Shown piece after piece: positions 41,319-46,319 of a stretch of DNA of 46,319 nt (positions are counted from its first letter, which is position 1; each line of letters starts with the position of its first letter). Both the position numbers and the translations under genes were made by a program. The notes below the pieces were generated by a model. The model had not been told where the DNA came from. It did no database searches and saw nothing but the letters and a program-made list of their open reading frames with translations. The stretch spans positions 1 to 46,319 of the forward strand of contig DAOUQC010000035.1 in the NCBI GenBank assembly GCA_030625775.1, given 5' to 3'. The DNA is from Verrucomicrobiota bacterium (GTDB taxonomy: Bacteria; Verrucomicrobiota; Verrucomicrobiia; Verrucomicrobiales; DEV007).

Positions 41319-42803
41319 CTATTTCTTCTTCCCCTTTTTTTTCTTCGCAGCGGGAATTTTCCATTTAGGATCGTGCTGATGCCCTTCTTGCATGTATTTC
41401 ACTGCACGTTTGACGATGTCCGGGTGTTGCTCTGCAACATTTTTATCTTCGCCGAGATCACTGGACAGATCGTAAAGTTCTACCGGCCCGGTCAGCATGG
41501 GTTTGCGGATGGCTTTCCATTTACCAAATTGGACGGATTGCTTGCTGCCTTGCTCGTAGAATTCCCAGTAGAGGTAGGGGTGTTTTTTTTGTTGCCTCTC
41601 ATTTCCTAACAAGGTGGGCAATAGGCTGACGGATTGAATATTTTTCGGTGCTTTGCCACCAGAAATATCTGCAGCAGTGGCCATAAAATCACCAAAATAA
41701 GCTGGCAGCCGGCTGGTTCTGTCAGGTGCGATTTTGCCGGGCCACCAGAAGATGCCGGGAACCCGGGTGCCGCCTTCGTAGAGTGCGCGTTTGATTCCCT
41801 TCAGGGGGCCACTGGCATTAAAAAATTCAGGATGGTTGCCTCCTTCCTTGTGCGGGCCATTATCTGAAGTGAAAATAACCAGAGTGTTTCCGGCGATTTT
41901 TTTCTGCTCCAACAAAGTGAGGATGCGGCCAATGTCACGGTCCATGAGAGTGATCATCGCTGCCTGGCCTTTATCCGGTTCGGGCCAGTCTTTATCAGAG
42001 TATATACCGTGGTCGGGCACGTCCTGGCCGTTGCCGGTGCCGCGGGTGCCTTCATTGTTGGCGTGGGGTATATTGAAAGCAAGATAGAGAAAGAAGGGTT
42101 CATTGGGCTTGGTTTTTCCAATGTAGTCCAGGGCTTCCTGGGCAAACAGACCATGGGCATAGTCGATGCGTCCCTCGGGAGTGGCCCAGCCTGCTCCGTC
42201 ATTCGGCAAGCCTTTTTCTTTTCTCAAGGCAGTGTAGGCCGGGTCGGTGATATTGCGCAGTTTTACGATCGCCGAGTTGCGGATTAAAAATTCAGGGTAG
42301 TGATTGTGGGCGTGGCGTTGATTGAGGTAACCAAAAAAGTAATCAAATCCCTGCTTGTTCGGGTGGCCGGATGAATTCAGTTCGCCGAGGCCCCATTTGC
42401 CGATCAGGGCAGTTTTGTAACCCGCGCCTTTCAGAACTTCTGCGACGGTGACATCTTTTGGCCGTAGAGTTTGAGAAGCCTTGTTGTCGCGGCCCGCATT
42501 GCCGCGCACCCAGGTTCGGCCGGTGTGCTGGCCGGTCATCAAAACCGATCGGGAGGGGGCGCAAACGGTTGATCCGGCATAGAAGTTAGCGAACTTGAGG
42601 CCTTCCCTGGCCATGCGGTCCAGATTCGGAGTTTTGATCAGCTTCTGACCATAACAGCCGATGTCGCCATAACCCAAATCATCGGCCAGGATGAAGATGA
42701 TATTGGGTTTCCCCTTGTGTTGCGCTTCTGCCTGAGTGGTGAAAAGGCACAGCAGCACTGAGAGGACCAGCACGGAAAGAGTGGGAATATTAGAGAACTT
42801 CAT
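41319..42803 (-). CDS. Secreted arylsulfatase (type I, formylglycine)
   Basis: 494 residues from ATG 42803, which starts the signal peptide ([20 protein letters not shown], cleavage near AEAQ). The sulfatase domain begins [21 protein letters not shown] with the metal-binding aspartates. The signature is C81-A-P-S-R85 followed by [11 protein letters not shown]; Cys81 would become formylglycine. Later segments [26 protein letters not shown] and [15 protein letters not shown] hold the usual catalytic Lys/His and metal ligands. It desulfates a glycan or small ester outside the cytoplasm. The lysine-rich tail ([10 protein letters not shown]) is unusual. It faces the pseudo-esterase gene, 31 bp away. 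Confidence 0.94.
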   Translation of the reverse strand: MKFSNIPTLSVLVLSVLLCLFTTQAEAQHKGKPNIIFILADDLGYGDIGCYGQKLIKTPNLDRMAREGLKFANFYAGSTVCAPSRSVLMTGQHTGRTWVRGNAGRDNKASQTLRPKDVTVAEVLKGAGYKTALIGKWGLGELNSSGHPNKQGFDYFFGYLNQRHAHNHYPEFLIRNSAIVKLRNITDPAYTALRKEKGLPNDGAGWATPEGRIDYAHGLFAQEALDYIGKTKPNEPFFLYLAFNIPHANNEGTRGTGNGQDVPDHGIYSDKDWPEPDKGQAAMITLMDRDIGRILTLLEQKKIAGNTLVIFTSDNGPHKEGGNHPEFFNASGPLKGIKRALYEGGTRVPGIFWWPGKIAPDRTSRLPAYFGDFMATAADISGGKAPKNIQSVSLLPTLLGNERQQKKHPYLYWEFYEQGSKQSVQFGKWKAIRKPMLTGPVELYDLSSDLGEDKNVAEQHPDIVKRAVKYMQEGHQHDPKWKIPAAKKKKGKKK

Positions 42804-42876
42804 GATGCATTCATTGAAACGGATTGGCAAGATCTCTGCAACATACGCAATGACGCTATTTGCCTTGTTCTATTCT

Positions 42877-44115
42877 CTATTGACTCAGGCTTTTGCTGAT
42901 GCGGCGGCAGACCTCCTCGACGTTTTCCTTTGTATTGAAAGCCGAGATACGGAAATAACCTTCACCCGCAGCGCCAAAGCCGGATCCCGGAGTCACCACG
43001 ACATTGAGCTCGTTGAGCATCTTGTCGAACATGGCCCACGAATCGATGCCGTCCGGACAGGCGACCCACACGTAGGGTGAATTGATCCCACCATAAACCG
43101 TGAGACCAGCTTTCAGGCAGGTTTCGCGAATGAGGTCGGCATTGCCCATGTAGTGATCGACCAGATTTTTGACCTGCTTCTTGCCGGCATCGCTGAATAC
43201 GGCTTCGGCCCCGCGTTGAATCGGATAGCTGGCACCATTGAATTTGGTGCTTTGGCGTCTCGACCACAAAGGGTGGATCGCCTGGCGTTCGTCGTTCACT
43301 GTTTTTCCGGTCAGGCTTTTGGGAATAATAGTGTAGGCACAGCGTACCCCGGTGAAACCAGCATTTTTTGAAAAGGAACGGAATTCAATGGCACAGTCGC
43401 GGGCGCCATCGATTTCAAAAATGGAATGGGGAACGCCGTCTTCGCGGATGAAGGCTTCGTAGGCCGCATCGTAGAGGATGATGGCATCGTTCTCCTTTGC
43501 AAAAGCAACCCAGGCGGTGAGTTGTTCGCGGCTGATCGTTGTGCCGGTTGGATTGTTTGGGTAACAAAGATAGATCAGATCGATTTTTTCACCTGTTGGG
43601 ATAGCGGGCACAAAATCATTCTCTGCAGTGCAGGGGAGATAGAGAAGGCCGTCGTAATTGCCGGCTTCATCGGAATCCCCTGTATTACCAGCCATGACAT
43701 TGGTGTCGACGTAAACCGGGTAAACCGGATCAGTGATAACGATTTTGTTTCCGGGGCCGAAAATATCGAGAATGTTGCCGGTATCACATTTGGCCCCATC
43801 GGAAATAAAAATCTCATCGGCACTGATGTTGATTTTCTGGAATTGGTTGTCAGCGATGGCTTCCCGCAGAAATGCATAACCCTGTTCCGGACCGTAACCG
43901 TGAAAATCTTTACGGGTTCCCAGGTCGTCGATGGCAGCATGCATGGCATTGCGACAGGCTTCGGGAAGAGGTTCGGTTACGTCACCGATGCCACAACGAA
44001 TCAAATTTTTGGCGGCTTCGGGATTGGCTTCGGTGAAAGCGCTGACGCGGCGTCCGATTTCAGGGAAGAGATAACCGGCTTTCAGTTTCAGGTAGTGATC
44101 GTTGATTTGTGGCAT
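42877..44115 (-). CDS. dapL: LL-diaminopimelate aminotransferase
   Basis: This 412-residue fold-type I PLP enzyme has the N-terminal [24 protein letters not shown] typical of Dap[52 protein letters not shown] and [11 protein letters not shown] follow. The Schiff-base lysine is Lys250 in [16 protein letters not shown]. It converts tetrahydrodipicolinate directly to LL-diaminopimelate for lysine and peptidoglycan, bypassing DapD/DapC/DapE. The pathway is known from plants, Chlamydiae, Verrucomicrobia and others, so it supports the taxonomic guess. The superoxide dismutase gene upstream is separated by a terminator. Confidence 0.95.
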   Translation of the reverse strand: MPQINDHYLKLKAGYLFPEIGRRVSAFTEANPEAAKNLIRCGIGDVTEPLPEACRNAMHAAIDDLGTRKDFHGYGPEQGYAFLREAIADNQFQKINISADEIFISDGAKCDTGNILDIFGPGNKIVITDPVYPVYVDTNVMAGNTGDSDEAGNYDGLLYLPCTAENDFVPAIPTGEKIDLIYLCYPNNPTGTTISREQLTAWVAFAKENDAIILYDAAYEAFIREDGVPHSIFEIDGARDCAIEFRSFSKNAGFTGVRCAYTIIPKSLTGKTVNDERQAIHPLWSRRQSTKFNGASYPIQRGAEAVFSDAGKKQVKNLVDHYMGNADLIRETCLKAGLTVYGGINSPYVWVACPDGIDSWAMFDKMLNELNVVVTPGSGFGAAGEGYFRISAFNTKENVEEVCRRISKSLSQ

Positions 44116-44159
44116 GGGAAGAAGGCTGTAGGTGTTTAGACTGTAGGCTATAGGTATGT

Positions 44160-44195
44160 AAAAAAAGGCGCGATCCGCAGATACGGAGCGCGCCT
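44160..44195 (-). terminator. Rho-independent terminator after the superoxide dismutase gene
   Basis: Read on the minus strand, GGCGCG pairs with CGCGCC and CCG with CGG around a small internal loop, giving a GC-rich hairpin at 44167-44194, followed by seven T residues (A at 44160-44166 on the plus strand). It lies 26 bases past the sod stop and separates it from dapL. Confidence 0.9.
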
Positions 44196-44221
44196 CTATA
44201 TTGAATTACTTTTGTTATAGA

Positions 44222-44836
<615 letters not shown>

Positions 44837-44943
44837 GTTATTTGTGGTTTGAATTTATTCTGAGGTTTCGCAGTCCACAATCCGCAGATGTTCGGACAGC
44901 AGCAGAGGGCTATCTTAGTGCCAGCTGGTGGAAACGGCAATGA

Positions 44944-45627
44944 TCATTTTAGCCCGTGATTTTGTCCTTTTAGCCATTGTTTTCCCCCTTGGATAAATGA
45001 ATACAAGTAAGTAGCGAAGAAAGATGCGGCGATAAATGGGGCTAGGCTTGGCACGAGCCAAGCCCCTATCAGCACGACGTTCACCAAAGTAATTGCAGTA
45101 GCGCTGTTTGCCCGGCCCCGGATGAGGAAGGTTAATTTGAATGGCACCAGCATCGTCACTGTGTGGAAAATAAATATCAGTACCAGATAAGGCTTGGGAT
45201 CGGCCTCATACATTCCTGTCAGCAAGAGAACGAAGAGCATGTGGCGCATGAGTTCGTTTGTCGGGGTGCCGTTTCCTGACACTTCATCAGGATTGAGACG
45301 ACCTGTTAGGCGGACTATGATGGCGGTCGCAGCAATCATGCCGACGAGTAATATTCCCATTCCGAAGTGGGCGCTCACTATCAGGACCAAGCTTACATGG
45401 ACAACCGTGTCGCAGACATTGTCGAGGTGGGCGCCTAGTTGGCTGCGGATTTTCAGTTTACCTGCCAGGATGCCATCGAGGTCATCCATGACATTATTAA
45501 AAATGATGAATGGGACCAGGTATCGATAGCCACCTTCCAAGAACAGTAAGCCCAATGGCAGTACACCTAAAATCGATGTTGCATTCGCCAGGTTCCGATA
45601 GACAAAGTTTCCCCGAGCTTTTCCCAT
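44944..45627 (-). CDS. CDP-alcohol phosphatidyltransferase family enzyme
   Basis: This 227-residue membrane protein has about six hydrophobic segments. The CDP-alcohol motif is D48-D-L-D51-G-I-L-A-G56...G65-x3-D69-x3-D73: spacing and the four metal-binding aspartates are perfect, but the usual arginine after the alanine is Gly56. The family transfers a phospho-alcohol from a CDP donor to a second alcohol at the membrane. The 17-bp gap to the upstream cytidylyltransferase on the same strand suggests that enzyme supplies the CDP-activated head group. The exact lipid product is unknown. Confidence 0.85.
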   Translation of the reverse strand: MGKARGNFVYRNLANATSILGVLPLGLLFLEGGYRYLVPFIIFNNVMDDLDGILAGKLKIRSQLGAHLDNVCDTVVHVSLVLIVSAHFGMGILLVGMIAATAIIVRLTGRLNPDEVSGNGTPTNELMRHMLFVLLLTGMYEADPKPYLVLIFIFHTVTMLVPFKLTFLIRGRANSATAITLVNVVLIGAWLVPSLAPFIAASFFATYLYSFIQGGKQWLKGQNHGLK

Positions 45628-45644
45628 GTATTTATCCGGGTCTT

Positions 45645-46319
45645 TTACCCAGGTAACAATTGATCCGATGTGGCGTCGCTTGTTGTGCGATTTGGGATGA
45701 AGCGGGACTTGGTGAACAGGATTTCGGCGGCGAGCAGATCCTCTCCGGTGTCAATCTCATACCACAGATCAGCTTCGAAAAAGACGGCTTCGAAAGAGAG
45801 GGTGCCGTCAGCGATCAGCTCGGCAAATACGATTTCGTAATAATCACCCAGTTTTTCATCGGCCACGTAGCGACTTAACCGGGTTTCGACTTTCTGCCAT
45901 GAAGCAAGGGACAAACTATAGACATTAACGGTTTTGTACTGGCGAGCTTCGTGATGTGAATCATCGCTCATGCGAAAAGCCGTGACCCGCTGTGTTGAAT
46001 CGAGTTCGACTGTTGTGCCGTTCATCCATGGAAGCATTTTGGAAATCGCCATTCTGTCAGGATAGAGCATGTGGTCCAGCAGGCTGGTTTCAAAAATAAG
46101 ATCGCTTTCCACCAGTAAAAAAGGCTCATTGATTTGTTCACGAGCCAGCCAGAGAGAGTAGAGGTTGTTGGTCGTGCGATAGACGGGATTGACAACGTAA
46201 TCAATCTGCATGTCTCCGGCGTAGAGCTGAAGGGCTTGCTGAATCTGGTCGCCCAAGTGTCCGATCACCACGATCAAACGTTTGAATCCCTGCTTACGCA
46301 AATTGCTGACCAGCCGCTC
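45645..46319 (-). CDS. Nucleotidyltransferase, LicC/PntC-like (5' end cut by window)
   Basis: The frame runs open to the window edge, so the N-terminal Rossmann part with the GxG nucleotide loop is missing. The visible 224 residues include RLIVVIGHLGDQI, YRTTNNLYSLWLARE, LLVESDLIFE (metal-binding region), YKTVNVYSLSLASW, YYEIVFAELIADG and WYEIDTGEDLLAAE. This is the pattern of phosphocholine or 2-aminoethylphosphonate cytidylyltransferases. It would activate a small phospho-compound with CTP for the CDP-alcohol transferase encoded 17 bp downstream. Choice between choline, phosphonate or another head group cannot be made here. Confidence 0.75.
   Translation of the reverse strand, partial: ERLVSNLRKQGFKRLIVVIGHLGDQIQQALQLYAGDMQIDYVVNPVYRTTNNLYSLWLAREQINEPFLLVESDLIFETSLLDHMLYPDRMAISKMLPWMNGTTVELDSTQRVTAFRMSDDSHHEARQYKTVNVYSLSLASWQKVETRLSRYVADEKLGDYYEIVFAELIADGTLSFEAVFFEADLWYEIDTGEDLLAAEILFTKSRFIPNRTTSDATSDQLLPG

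Noticed and set aside
43426-44139. 237-codon plus-strand frame opposite dapL
   Set aside because: It is a shadow of the strongly conserved dapL coding sequence.

Overview
The window looks like a chromosomal stretch from a Verrucomicrobiota-type bacterium, probably free-living or marine; Planctomycetota is the main alternative. This is inferred from gene content, with no marker-gene placement. The pointers are two secreted sulfatases, a GH123/DUF4091-like hydrolase, Ser/Thr kinases carrying PEGA and SUMF1 modules beside an ECF sigma factor, LL-diaminopimelate aminotransferase, many secreted proteins of unknown function, and weak or absent Shine-Dalgarno sequences before many starts. Both strands are used. 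Genes are packed tightly, and I see no rRNA, tRNA, CRISPR array, transposase or prophage module.

Layout. 1-930: a DUF433/DUF5615 toxin-antitoxin pair bracketed by imperfect direct repeats. 930-3480: a secreted beta-propeller protein diverging from a GT2 glycosyltransferase with TPRs. 3497-6082: a zinc uptake operon (znuA-znuC-znuB) with a candidate operator. 6259-9617: a secreted FKBP isomerase with a clear terminator, then glycogen phosphorylase with a duplicated leader. 9666-14093: a sulfatase and a GH123-like protein, likely acting on sulfated glycans. 14306-17837: a diheme cytochrome c, an OB-fold secreted protein and a DUF3108 protein. 17849-22162: a conserved unknown, an LptF/G permease with an extra N-terminal membrane domain, RecO and release factor 2. 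22167-24739: a sugar- or nucleoside-type MFS transporter and a Gfo/Idh/MocA oxidoreductase. 24810-32671: PBP1C and a thioester-type bacterial alpha-2-macroglobulin, overlapping by 4 bp.

32802-39365 is the most unusual part: an ECF sigma factor, a membrane Ser/Thr kinase with PEGA and SUMF1 modules, a membrane zinc-ribbon protein and YjbQ, all in one direction, facing a second membrane Ser/Thr kinase. The first kinase lacks a normal start codon upstream of its glycine-rich loop. It also carries what looks like a decayed half SUMF1 domain. 39378-42803 holds a secreted unknown, an alpha/beta-hydrolase that has lost its catalytic serine and oxyanion loop (probable pseudoenzyme), and a second sulfatase. 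42877-46319 holds dapL, a superoxide dismutase with a strong terminator, and a CDP-alcohol phosphatidyltransferase next to a LicC/PntC-like cytidylyltransferase cut by the window end, suggesting lipid head-group synthesis.

The best candidates for undescribed biology are the sigma/kinase/zinc-ribbon/YjbQ cluster and the pseudo-esterase. No computation was run; all domain calls come from reading motifs.
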